Shown here: piece after piece, positions 35,465 through 42,893 of the stretch | Position numbering within the stretch: the first letter of the stretch is position 1 | Layout: each line of letters begins with the position of its first letter | Source: Streptomyces sp. CCM_MD2014 | Lineage (GTDB): Bacteria > Actinomycetota > Actinomycetes > Streptomycetales > Streptomycetaceae | Length of the DNA: 64,000 nucleotides | Direction: 5' to 3' | Assembly (NCBI RefSeq): GCF_000772045.1 | Contig: NZ_CP009754.1 | Location: forward strand, 2,666,001-2,730,000 | Made by a program: the position numbers and the translations under genes | Notes under the pieces: generated by a model | The model's input: only the letters and a program-made list of their open reading frames with translations | Told to the model about the DNA's origin: nothing | The model's database searches: none

Positions 35465-36026
35465 CGCCCGGTGCCCCCTCGGGGGCGGAGAAGTCCACAT
35501 CGGCGGCGGCCCGGACCCGGATACGGCGGCCGGGCCAGCCGATCATGCGGTAGACGGCGTTGCACTGCGCGATCGAGCGGTCGGCCGGGACGAGGTCGAC
35601 GTCCTCCTCGGTCCGCACCGACGTGGTGTGCCCGTCGGCGACGACGACCAGGTCGTAGCCCCGGCTCAGCGCCTGCCGTGCCGTGGTGTCCACGCAGACC
35701 TCCGTGGCGAACCCCGTCACGATCACCTCGGTGACGCCCAGCGCCCTCAGGGTCTCGTCGAGGCCGGTGCCGAGGAAGCTGTCCGGGGTCGTCTTGTCGA
35801 CGACCGTTTCCCCCTCCCGCGGGGCCAGCGCGGGCACGATCTGCCAGCCCTCGGTGCCGGGCACCATGCCCTCGCCCCGCTGCCGCACGGTGACCACCGG
35901 CACTCCGGCCGCGCGGGCCCGCTCGCTCAGATCCGCGATCGCGGCGACCGTCTCGGCGGCCCGGTGCGCCATGGCGACCGTGGTGTTCTGCATGTCGATG
36001 ACGAGAAGCGCGGCGGTGGACGGCAT
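35451..36026 (-). CDS. Isochorismatase-family cysteine hydrolase
   Basis: A 191-residue hydrolase. The catalytic set is visible: Asp in ALLVIDMQN (residue 11), the lysine in VVDKTTPDSFLGTGLDE, and Cys in VTGFATEVCVDTTARQAL. The fold fits nicotinamidase/isochorismatase-like amidases. The substrate is unknown; no siderophore genes are nearby. It lies four bases from the end of a TetR gene on the same strand. Confidence 0.9.
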   Translation of the reverse strand: MPSTAALLVIDMQNTTVAMAHRAAETVAAIADLSERARAAGVPVVTVRQRGEGMVPGTEGWQIVPALAPREGETVVDKTTPDSFLGTGLDETLRALGVTEVIVTGFATEVCVDTTARQALSRGYDLVVVADGHTTSVRTEEDVDLVPADRSIAQCNAVYRMIGWPGRRIRVRAAADVDFSAPEGAPGVRPA

Positions 36027-36030
36027 GCCC

Positions 36031-36651
36031 TCACTCTAGGGGTGCGCCCCGCCCGGATGCCGCCGCATTCTCCAGCAACTCCCGCGCCTGGCCGAGGGCC
36101 TGGCCGAACGGGTCGGGCAGGATCCCCAGCCCGTACGAGACCAGGGCGCCCTCGTGCAGCAGCATCAGGGTGCGCCCGAGGCGCTCCGCGCCGGCCGTGT
36201 CGATCTCCCCGGCCAGGCGGGTGAACAGGCCGAGCATCCACCGCTTCTGCCCCGTGATGACCGGGTACGCCGGATGGGCCGGGTCGCTGATCTCGGCGTG
36301 CGCGTTGATCATGCTGCACCCCTTGCGCCCGTACTCCCCGGCCCACGTGCGCGAGGCCTCGAACACCTCCAGGATCCGGGCGGCCGACCCCTGCTCCGCG
36401 ACCGCCTCCAGCCGGCCGGCGAGCAGTTCGCGCCAGCGCTCGTCGCGTCCGGCCAGGTACTCCACGACGATCTGCTCCTTGGAGCCGAACCGGTCGTACA
36501 GCGTCTTCTTGGTCACCCCCGCCTCGGCCGCGACGAGGTCGACGCCCACGGCGTGGATGCCGTGCTCGTAGAACAGCCGCTCGGCGGCCTCCAGCACCCG
36601 TCGGGCGCCGGGCGTCATCCGGACGCGGCGCGGTTTCTCTTCTGGACCCAT
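36031..36651 (-). CDS. TetR-family repressor paired with an EamA transporter
   Basis: A 206-residue regulator from ATG 36651 (MGPEEKPRRVRMTPGARRVL). The DNA-binding part reads ERLFYEHGIHAVGVDLVAAEAGVTKKTLYDRFGSKEQIV, with the C-terminal TetR_C-like domain after it. An in-frame codon at 36684 is rejected because it would lie beyond the operator. It is divergent from the EamA gene with two palindromes in between, so it likely represses both genes. It may be co-transcribed with the hydrolase gene downstream. Confidence 0.88.
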   Translation of the reverse strand: MGPEEKPRRVRMTPGARRVLEAAERLFYEHGIHAVGVDLVAAEAGVTKKTLYDRFGSKEQIVVEYLAGRDERWRELLAGRLEAVAEQGSAARILEVFEASRTWAGEYGRKGCSMINAHAEISDPAHPAYPVITGQKRWMLGLFTRLAGEIDTAGAERLGRTLMLLHEGALVSYGLGILPDPFGQALGQARELLENAAASGRGAPLE

Positions 36652-36658
36652 GACGCCA

Positions 36659-36713
36659 AGTATACCGGTCTGTATAGTGGGCATCCGAGGCGAGTAAACC
36701 GATCTGTCTACTC
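36659..36713. promoter_or_regulatory. Two TetR operator-like palindromes
   Basis: Site one is AGTATACCGGTCTGTATAGT (36659-36678). Site two is GAGTAAACCGATCTGTCTACTC at 36692-36713 (given here by its core GTAAACCGATCTGTCTAC). Both share the core TAnACCGnTCTGTnTA. Their centres are about 34 bases apart, i.e. near three helical turns. Confidence 0.7.
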
Positions 36714-36725
36714 CGGACTCTGGAT

Positions 36726-37703
36726 GTGGTCCACGTGAACGCCCTGCTCTCGGTCGCCTTCGTCCTGTGCTGGAGCTCCGGCTTCATCGGCGCCAAGCTC
36801 GGCGCGGGAACCGCCGACGCGAGCACGCTCCTGATGTGGCGCTTCCTGCCGCTCGCCGCGGTCCTGTCGGCAGCCGCGGCCTTCTCCCGCCCGGCATGGC
36901 GGGGCCTGACGATCCGTGACGCCGGCCGCCAGATCGCCGTCGGCGCCCTCTCCCAGAGCGGCTACGTGCTCGGCGTGTTCTACGCCGTCCAGCTCGGCGT
37001 CTCCAGTGGCACCACCGCCCTGATCGACGGCGTCCAGCCGCTCGTGGCCGGCGCGCTCGCGGGGCCGCTGCTGCGGCAGTACGTCTCGCGCCGGCAGTGG
37101 CTCGGTCTCTGGCTGGGCCTGGCGGGCGTCGCCACGGTCACCCTGGCCGACGCGGGGGCGGCGGGCGCGGAGGTGCCCTGGTGGGCGTACTTCGTGCCCT
37201 TCCTCGGCATGCTGTCGCTGGTGGCGGCCACCTTCCTGGAGGGCCGCTCGTGCGCGCCGGTGCCGCCCCGGGTGTCGATGACGATCCACTGCGCGACCAG
37301 CGCCGTCCTCTTCTCGGTCCTGGCGGCCTCGCTCGGGACCGCCGTCCCGCCCGCCGACTCCTCGTTCTGGCTGGCGACCGGCTGGCTCGTGGTGCTGCCC
37401 ACCTTCGGCGGTTACGGCCTGTACTGGCTGATCCTGCGCCGGTCCGGCATCACCGAGGTCAACACCCTCATGTTCCTCATGGCCCCCGTCACGGCGGTGT
37501 GGGGTGCCCTCATGTTCGGCGAGCCCTTCGGGGTCCAGACCGCCCTCGGCCTGGCGGCCGGCCTCGCCGCCGTGGTCGTCGTACGGCGCGGGAACGGGGC
37601 GGACCGAACGCGTCGGCCCGCGCGGCCCGCGCGGCTCGCTCGGCCGGGACGGTCCGGCACCGACCGTCCCGCGGTCGCGAGGCCGGCGGCGGGCAGGCGC
37701 TGA
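36726..37703 (+). CDS. EamA/DMT-family transporter
   Basis: A 325-residue membrane protein with ten predicted helices. It begins LLSVAFVLCWSSGFIGAKLG and the first-repeat hallmark ALIDGVQPLVAGALAGPLL is followed by the second-repeat GITEVNTLMFLMAPVTAVWGALMFGEP. The last 40 residues are Arg/Pro/Ala rich and cytoplasmic. GTG 36726 and GTG 36735 are both possible; neither has a good ribosome-binding site and the transcript may start very close. It probably exports a small metabolite under control of the divergent TetR. Confidence 0.88.
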   Translation: MVHVNALLSVAFVLCWSSGFIGAKLGAGTADASTLLMWRFLPLAAVLSAAAAFSRPAWRGLTIRDAGRQIAVGALSQSGYVLGVFYAVQLGVSSGTTALIDGVQPLVAGALAGPLLRQYVSRRQWLGLWLGLAGVATVTLADAGAAGAEVPWWAYFVPFLGMLSLVAATFLEGRSCAPVPPRVSMTIHCATSAVLFSVLAASLGTAVPPADSSFWLATGWLVVLPTFGGYGLYWLILRRSGITEVNTLMFLMAPVTAVWGALMFGEPFGVQTALGLAAGLAAVVVVRRGNGADRTRRPARPARLARPGRSGTDRPAVARPAAGRR

Positions 37704-37718
37704 CGCCCTCCGGGCGCC

Positions 37719-39083
37719 TCAGAAGCCGCCGCCGAAGTCACCGCCTCCCCCGCCGAAGTCGCCGCCACCGCCGAAGTCACCGCCACCGAAACCGCCCCCG
37801 AAGTCACCGGGGTCGAAGTCGCCGCCCGAGACGTCACCGCCCTCGTAGCCTTGGAAGTCGCCGTACCCGGTGCCGTAACCGGCTCCGTAGGCCGGACCGG
37901 CCATCATGCTGCCCAGCATGGTGCCGACGAGCAGGCCGGGCAGGATGCCGCCGCCGAAGTAGCCGCCCGCCCAGGGGCCGTAGGCCGGACCCGCGTCCCA
38001 GTAGGGGCGGCGGCCGTACTCGGTGTCCACCTCGCGGATCATCGGGTCCCGTCCGTCGGACAACCGGGCCCGGTCGGCGGCGCAGACCGGGACCTGTCGG
38101 GTCGTGCCGCCCGGCGGGGTCCAGGTGGCGTCGGCGACCGACGGACCGTGGCGCGGGTCGAAGAAGCAGGGCGGCCGGCGTTCGGGCAGCGGCCTGCCCT
38201 CGCGGCGGGCGGCGAGCTGAGCGAGCGAGAAGCGGCCGTCCTCCACCGCCTGGGTGACGGCCCGCACGTCCTCCGGTTTGCGGGCGTCCGCCATGTACGC
38301 CTTCGCCTGCTCGTAGGCGTCGAGGGCGCGTTCGTAGTCCGCGCGCATCGCGTCGTCGGCGCCCGGTTCCGCCGGGTGGAAGTCCAGCCGGTCCAGTTCC
38401 TCGCCGAACGCCGTGATGTCCTCGTCGACCACCACCCGCAGCCGCTCCAGCGACTCCCGCTGCTCCGCCTCGCGGCGACGGCGGTTGCGCCGGGAGAGCG
38501 CGTAGACGCCCGCGCCGCCGACGACCACCACCGCACCCGCGGTGATGAGGGCGCCCGTGGGCGCGGACGTACCGCCGGAGTCCCAGGACGAGGGGGCCGA
38601 GCCGCGCACGCTGCGCAGCGCGTCGTCGACGAAGTCGTTCAACTGGGCCTTGGGGTCGCCCGCGCCCTGGACGGCGGTGACCAGGTTGTGCACGCCCTGG
38701 CGGCTCAGCACGCTGCTGTCGGCACGGGCGTCGAAGCGGTCTCCGAGGCGGATGCCGTACAGACCGGTGATGCCGGTCTCGGTGCGGAGGTTCTGGAAGA
38801 GGTCCGCGGTCGGGTAGCCGGCCGGGAGGACCGCGACGAAGACGGGTTCGCCCGCGTCCTCGATCTTGTCGGCGAGTGCGTCCGCGTCCGACTTGGACAG
38901 CAGGTCGGACGCGGCCGGGTCCACGTACACGGGACTCTCGCGCAGGGCGGCGCCGATCTCGGAGACGTCGGTCTGCGCCTGCGCGCCGGGCGCACCGGAC
39001 GCGCCGGCCATCAGCACCGCCAGCGCGGCGACGACCGGCGCGACCAGGAGGCGTATGAGGAGGTGCATACGAACGCCACTCAT
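37719..39083 (-). CDS. Secreted/membrane TPM-domain protein with glycine-rich C-terminus
   Basis: A 454-residue protein. Signal peptide LLIRLLVAPVVAALAVLMAG, ending near AQAQT. A TPM-fold domain comes next (VSEIGAALRESPVYVDPAAS, KIEDAGEPVFVAVLPAGYP, ITGLYGIRLGDRFDA), then a single membrane segment (ALITAGAVVVVGGAGVYAL) followed by RRNRRRR, which puts the C-terminal half inside. The cytoplasmic part has a coiled-coil-like Glu/Arg-rich stretch and CFFDPRHGPS-type cysteines. A tail of GGGDFGG repeats ends the protein. The start (39083 or 39068) is uncertain. Function unknown. Confidence 0.8.
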   Translation of the reverse strand: MSGVRMHLLIRLLVAPVVAALAVLMAGASGAPGAQAQTDVSEIGAALRESPVYVDPAASDLLSKSDADALADKIEDAGEPVFVAVLPAGYPTADLFQNLRTETGITGLYGIRLGDRFDARADSSVLSRQGVHNLVTAVQGAGDPKAQLNDFVDDALRSVRGSAPSSWDSGGTSAPTGALITAGAVVVVGGAGVYALSRRNRRRREAEQRESLERLRVVVDEDITAFGEELDRLDFHPAEPGADDAMRADYERALDAYEQAKAYMADARKPEDVRAVTQAVEDGRFSLAQLAARREGRPLPERRPPCFFDPRHGPSVADATWTPPGGTTRQVPVCAADRARLSDGRDPMIREVDTEYGRRPYWDAGPAYGPWAGGYFGGGILPGLLVGTMLGSMMAGPAYGAGYGTGYGDFQGYEGGDVSGGDFDPGDFGGGFGGGDFGGGGDFGGGGGDFGGGF

Positions 39084-39163
39084 ACGATTGGCGTACCCGA
39101 ATGCGCATCAATCAGACATAAGGTGCGCTCATCTCGTCGAGGGCGCCCGTATGGGGCGCACGG

Positions 39164-39223
39164 ATACCGCGTCCACGGGTACCGCGTCCACGGGTACCGC
39201 GTCCACAGGTATCGCGTGCACGG
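39164..39223. repeat. Four 15-bp tandem repeats after cimA
   Basis: Units of GTACCGCGTCCACGG, imperfect in the first, third and fourth copies, end 16 bases short of the cimA stop. They are not part of a recognised gene. Confidence 0.85.
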
Positions 39224-39239
39224 CTGTCGAGCGCTCCGC

Positions 39240-40844
39240 TCACTCGGCGGGCGCGACCCCGGCTCGCAGCAGCCCGTACGTGTAGGCGTCCTCGAGGGCC
39301 TGCCACGAGGCGGCGATGACGTTCTCCGCGACGCCCACCGTGGCCCACTCCCCCGTGCCGTCCGACGTGGAGATGAGGACCCTGGTGGTGGACTGGGTGC
39401 CGTGCACGCCCTCCAGGATGCGGACCTTGTAGTCGACCAGGTCGAGCTTGGCCAGCTCCGGGTAGATCTTCTCCAGGGCGACGCGCAGCGAGCGGTCCAG
39501 GGCGTTGACCGGGCCGTTGCCCTCGGCGGTGGCGACGATGCGCTCGCCCTTGGCCCACAGCTTGACCGTCGCCTCGTTGGCGTGGGAGCCGTCGGGGCGG
39601 TCCTCGGTGATCGCGCGCCAGGACTCGACCTCGAAGTACTTCAGCGGCCTGCCCTCGGCCTCGGCGCGCAGCAGCAGCTCGAAGCTCGCGTCCGCCGCCT
39701 CGTAGGTGTAGCCCGCCAGCTCCCGCTCCTTGACGCGCTCCACGACCCGGCCGACCAGCTCGCGGTCGCCGCCGAGATCGATGCCGAGTTCCCTGCCCTT
39801 GAGCTCGATGGAGGCGCGGCCGGCCATGTCGGAGACGAGCATCCGCATGGTGTTGCCGACCAGCTCGGGATCGATGTGCTGGTAGAGGTCCGGGTCGACC
39901 TTGATCGCGGAGGCGTGCAGGCCGGCCTTGTGGGCGAAGGCGGAGACGCCCACGTAGGGCTGGTGGGTGGAGGGGGTGAGGTTGACGACCTCGGCGATGG
40001 CGTGGGAGATGCGGGTCATCTCGCGCAGCCGGCCCTCGGGCAGGACCTGCTTGCCGTACTTCAGCTCCAGCGCGGCCACGACCGGGAAGAGGTTGGCGTT
40101 GCCGACGCGCTCGCCGTAGCCGTTGGCCGTGCACTGGACGTGGGTCGCGCCCGCGTCGACGGCGGCGAGGGTGTTGGCGACGGCGCAGCCGGTGTCGTCC
40201 TGGGCGTGGATGCCGAGCCGGGCGCCGGTGTCGGCCAGCACCGTGGCGACCACGGCCTGGATCTGCGCCGGGAGCATGCCGCCGTTGGTGTCGCACAGGA
40301 TGACGACGTCGGCGCCGGCCTCCGAGGCGGTGCGCACGACGGACTTCGCGTACTCGGGGTTGGCGCGGTAGCCGTCGAAGAAGTGCTCGCAGTCGACGAA
40401 GACCCGGCGGCCCTGGGCCTTGAGGTGGGAGACCGTGTCCGCGACCATGGCGAGGTTCTCGTCGAGCGTGGTGCGCAGCGCCAGTTCGACGTGCCGGTCG
40501 TGGGACTTGGCGACCAGGGTGATCACCTCGGCGCCCGACTCCAGCAGCGCCCTGACCTGGTGGTCCTCGGCGGCGGTGGCGCCCGCGCGGCGGGTGGAGC
40601 CGAAGGCCACCAGCTGGGCATGCTTGAAGTCGATCTCCTGCCGGGCCCGGGCGAAGAACTCGGTGTCCCGCGGGTTGGCGCCGGGCCAGCCGCCCTCGAT
40701 GAAGCCCACGCCGAAGTCGTCCAGGTGCCGTGCGATGGCCAGCTTGTCCGCGACCGTGAGGTTGATGCCCTCGCGCTGCGCGCCGTCGCGCAGGGTGGTG
40801 TCGAAGACGTGGAACGAATCGTCGAGTTCGCTGGTTGCGGTCAT
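39240..40844 (-). CDS. cimA: (R)-citramalate synthase
   Basis: A 534-residue member of the isopropylmalate/homocitrate synthase family. FHVFDTTLRDGAQREGINLTVADKLAIARHLDDFGVGFIEGGWPG is the citramalate-synthase signature. The sequence also carries HAQDDTGCAVANTLAAV, HKAGLHASAI (metal-binding histidines), and a C-terminal LeuA-type regulatory domain. CimA joins pyruvate and acetyl-CoA to make citramalate, which LeuCD and LeuB turn into 2-oxobutyrate for isoleucine, so the leu genes in this window also serve this route. The upstream 230 bases contain a probable attenuator. Confidence 0.9.
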   Translation of the reverse strand: MTATSELDDSFHVFDTTLRDGAQREGINLTVADKLAIARHLDDFGVGFIEGGWPGANPRDTEFFARARQEIDFKHAQLVAFGSTRRAGATAAEDHQVRALLESGAEVITLVAKSHDRHVELALRTTLDENLAMVADTVSHLKAQGRRVFVDCEHFFDGYRANPEYAKSVVRTASEAGADVVILCDTNGGMLPAQIQAVVATVLADTGARLGIHAQDDTGCAVANTLAAVDAGATHVQCTANGYGERVGNANLFPVVAALELKYGKQVLPEGRLREMTRISHAIAEVVNLTPSTHQPYVGVSAFAHKAGLHASAIKVDPDLYQHIDPELVGNTMRMLVSDMAGRASIELKGRELGIDLGGDRELVGRVVERVKERELAGYTYEAADASFELLLRAEAEGRPLKYFEVESWRAITEDRPDGSHANEATVKLWAKGERIVATAEGNGPVNALDRSLRVALEKIYPELAKLDLVDYKVRILEGVHGTQSTTRVLISTSDGTGEWATVGVAENVIAASWQALEDAYTYGLLRAGVAPAE

Positions 40845-40950
40845 GATCTGAAGGCTCCTGTATGGGATCTCGGTCTACCGGAATGACCGGTTCCACCGTT
40901 CCTCCATGATCCCTCGCGCTCTCTTCCCGGCTCGGGGTGGGCCAGGAAAG

Positions 40951-40978
40951 CGAAAAACCTCTCGCGGGTGCGAGAGGT
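40951..40978 (-). terminator. Attenuator-type terminator in the cimA leader
   Basis: On the minus strand ACCTCTCGC pairs with GCGAGAGGT (40957-40978, four-base loop), followed by five T. It lies 107 bases upstream of the cimA start and downstream of the candidate leader peptide. No gene ends here, so it is best explained as an attenuator. Confidence 0.65.
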
Positions 40979-41032
40979 CTGCGCGCGGGTCGAGGACGAC
41001 GGTGTCCACCCGTACCTGGTCGTACGTGGTGG

Positions 41033-41068
41033 TCACTGCGGACCGGCGCGCCTGCTGCCAATAATCAT
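41033..41068 (-). CDS. Candidate cimA leader peptide MIIGSRRAGPQ
   Basis: ATG at 41068 followed by ATT ATT GGC and nine further codons, stop TGA at 41033-41035. Consecutive ATT codons are rare in DNA that uses ATC almost always; isoleucine is the end product of the CimA route. An in-frame GTG at 41083 would add VLSFA. No ribosome-binding site is seen, so a leaderless start is possible. The codon order, the following hairpin and U-run (40951-40978) and the neighbouring gene argue for attenuation. Confidence 0.5.
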   Translation of the reverse strand: MIIGSRRAGPQ

Positions 41069-41153
41069 GGCGAACGAGAGCACGGGGGCAGTCTGGCACA
41101 TTCCGCCCCCGGCCCCACCGTGCGTCTCAGGATGCGAGCGCCGGGCGTCCGGA

Positions 41154-41756
41154 TCAGGACACTGCCAGGAGTCCGTCGGCGAGGAACTCGCGTACGTGGC
41201 CGAGCACCTGCTCCCGGTCCGTGCCCCGCAGGCCGATCGCCACGTGGATGGCGAAGCCGTCCAGGAGGGCTCGCAGCCGGGAGGCGAAACGGTCGGGGTC
41301 GACGGCACGGAACTCGCCGCGCGAGATGCCCTCGGCGAGCAGTGCGACCAGGTCGCGGTGCCAGGCGCCCTCGATGGCGGCCTGTCGGTCGCGGGCCTCG
41401 TCGGGGGCGTTCTGTGAGCGGTTCCACACCTCCAGCCACAGTGTCCAGTGCGGGTCGCGGTGGCCGTCGGGGACGTACAGGTCGACGTAGGCGTCGAGCC
41501 GTTCCCGGGCGGTGCCGGGCCGGGTGAGCAGGCGGCCGCGCTCGGCGCCGAGGCGGCCCTCGCTCCACTCCAGGGTGCGCAGCAGCAGTTCGTCCTTGGA
41601 ACCGAAGTAGTACAGGAGGTGGCCGCTGCTCATGCCGACCTCGCGGCCGAGGGCGGCCATGGTGAGCTTCTCCAGGCCGCGCTCGGCGATCATCTCCATG
41701 GCGGCGGCGAGGACGTCCTCGCGCGGCGGGGCCTGCCTGCGCCCACCACCGGCCAT
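41154..41756 (-). CDS. TetR-family regulator of the urease-like locus
   Basis: A 200-residue regulator; GGGAGGGG precedes ATG 41756. Helix-turn-helix: DVLAAAMEMIAERGLEKLTMAALGREVGMSSGHLLYYFGSKDELLL. The C-terminal half is of the BetI-like TetR_C type (LWLEVWNRSQNAPDEARDRQ). It follows the agmatine-deiminase-type gene by 17 bases, so it is the last gene of the ureAB-ureC operon, and may sense the substrate of that pathway. Confidence 0.85.
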   Translation of the reverse strand: MAGGGRRQAPPREDVLAAAMEMIAERGLEKLTMAALGREVGMSSGHLLYYFGSKDELLLRTLEWSEGRLGAERGRLLTRPGTARERLDAYVDLYVPDGHRDPHWTLWLEVWNRSQNAPDEARDRQAAIEGAWHRDLVALLAEGISRGEFRAVDPDRFASRLRALLDGFAIHVAIGLRGTDREQVLGHVREFLADGLLAVS

Positions 41757-41773
41757 GTCCCCTCCCGGGTCTG

Positions 41774-42793
41774 CTAGATCTTCGGCTGCTGCTGCGTGAT
41801 GCAGTGGATGCCCCCGCCACCCGCGAAGATCGTACGCGCGTCCACCAGGGTCACCGTGCGCTCGGGGAACAGGCGGCGGAAGACGCCCGCGGCGAGTTCG
41901 TCGTTCGGGTCGCCGAAGGAGCACAGGACGACGCCGCCGTTGCACAGGTAGTGGTTGATGTACGAGTAATCGACCCAGTCGCCGTTGTCGTCCTTCAGGA
42001 CGGTCGGGGCGGGCACCTCGACGACCTCCAGGCGCCGGCCCTTGGCGTCGGTCTGGCCGCGCAGGATCTCCAGGTACGTCTGCGAGCGGGCGTAATCGGG
42101 GTGGCGCGGGTCGCGCTGGCTGTGCACGACGACGGTGCCTGGACGGGCGAAGGCCGCGACGATGTCGACGTGGCCCCGGGTGCCGTACCTGCCGTAGTCG
42201 CCGGTCAGGCCGTGCGGGAGCCAGATCGCCTTGGTGGTGCCGAGCTTGGCGTGGATCTCCGCCTCTACCTGTTCACGGGTCCAGCCGGCGTTGCGGCCGG
42301 GGCCGAGCTGGACGGTGTCGGTCAGGAGGACCGTGCCCTGGCCGTCGACGTGGATCGCGCCGCCCTCGTTGACGAGCGGGCTGCTCAGCACGGGCGTGCC
42401 GGCCAGGTCCGCGACATGGCGGGCGACCTTGGAGTCGTGCTCCCAGCGAGCCCACTCCTGTGCGCCCCAGCCGTTGAAGACCCAGTCCACGGCGGCCAGC
42501 CCGCCCTGCCCGTCCGTCACGAAGGTCGGACCGACGTCCCGCATCCAGGCGTCGTCCAGCTCGCGCTCCACCAGGTCGACGTCCGGGCCCAGCAGCTCGC
42601 GCGCCGTGTCGCCCTGGCCGGGCCCGTGCACCATCGTCACCGGCTCGAAGCGGCGCACCGCCCGGGCCACGGCCGCCCAGGCCGCCCGCGCCTCGGCCAG
42701 CTCCTCGTCGTTCGTGAACGTCGGGTTGGGGCCGGGCCAGGCCATCCAGGTGCGTTCGTGCGGGGCCCACTCGGGTGGCATGCGGAAGGTCAT
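41774..42793 (-). CDS. aguA: Agmatine deiminase (PPAD family)
   Basis: A 339-residue guanidino-group-modifying enzyme. It reads MTFRMPPEWAPHERTWMAWP, LDDAWMRDVGPTFV, NEGGAIHVDGQGTVLLT, RGHVDIVAAFARPG and ends with AGGGGIHCITQQQPK, which carries the nucleophilic cysteine. Family members turn agmatine into N-carbamoylputrescine plus ammonia. The gene lies between a urease-like alpha subunit and a TetR gene, so a related guanidino or ureido compound could be its true substrate. The 77-base gap before it carries a duplicated piece of ureC. Confidence 0.88.
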   Translation of the reverse strand: MTFRMPPEWAPHERTWMAWPGPNPTFTNDEELAEARAAWAAVARAVRRFEPVTMVHGPGQGDTARELLGPDVDLVERELDDAWMRDVGPTFVTDGQGGLAAVDWVFNGWGAQEWARWEHDSKVARHVADLAGTPVLSSPLVNEGGAIHVDGQGTVLLTDTVQLGPGRNAGWTREQVEAEIHAKLGTTKAIWLPHGLTGDYGRYGTRGHVDIVAAFARPGTVVVHSQRDPRHPDYARSQTYLEILRGQTDAKGRRLEVVEVPAPTVLKDDNGDWVDYSYINHYLCNGGVVLCSFGDPNDELAAGVFRRLFPERTVTLVDARTIFAGGGGIHCITQQQPKI

Positions 42794-42845
42794 GGAGGTG
42801 TCCCTGAAGGTCGGGGGTCGGGGGTCGGAGGGAGATCGGAGGCAG

Positions 42846-42893
42846 GTCAGAGGAAGCGGAGGCGGTTGAGTCAGAGGAAGTAGAGGCGGTTGA
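42846..42893 (-). repeat. 24-bp direct repeat of the ureC 3' end
   Basis: Copies at 42846-42869 and 42870-42893 differ at two positions. The second encodes the last residues of ureC (NRLYFL and stop). The first lies just after the stop and would encode NRLRFL plus stop. Confidence 0.85.

Noticed and set aside
39240..40844. 2-isopropylmalate synthase (leuA)
   Set aside because: The N-terminal signature FDTTLRDGAQREGINLT and overall length fit citramalate synthase; the true leuA is longer and lacks this signature.
40875..41099. 74-residue gene between cimA and the TetR gene on the minus strand
   Set aside because: It runs through the terminator hairpin and T-run; the leader-peptide model explains the region better.
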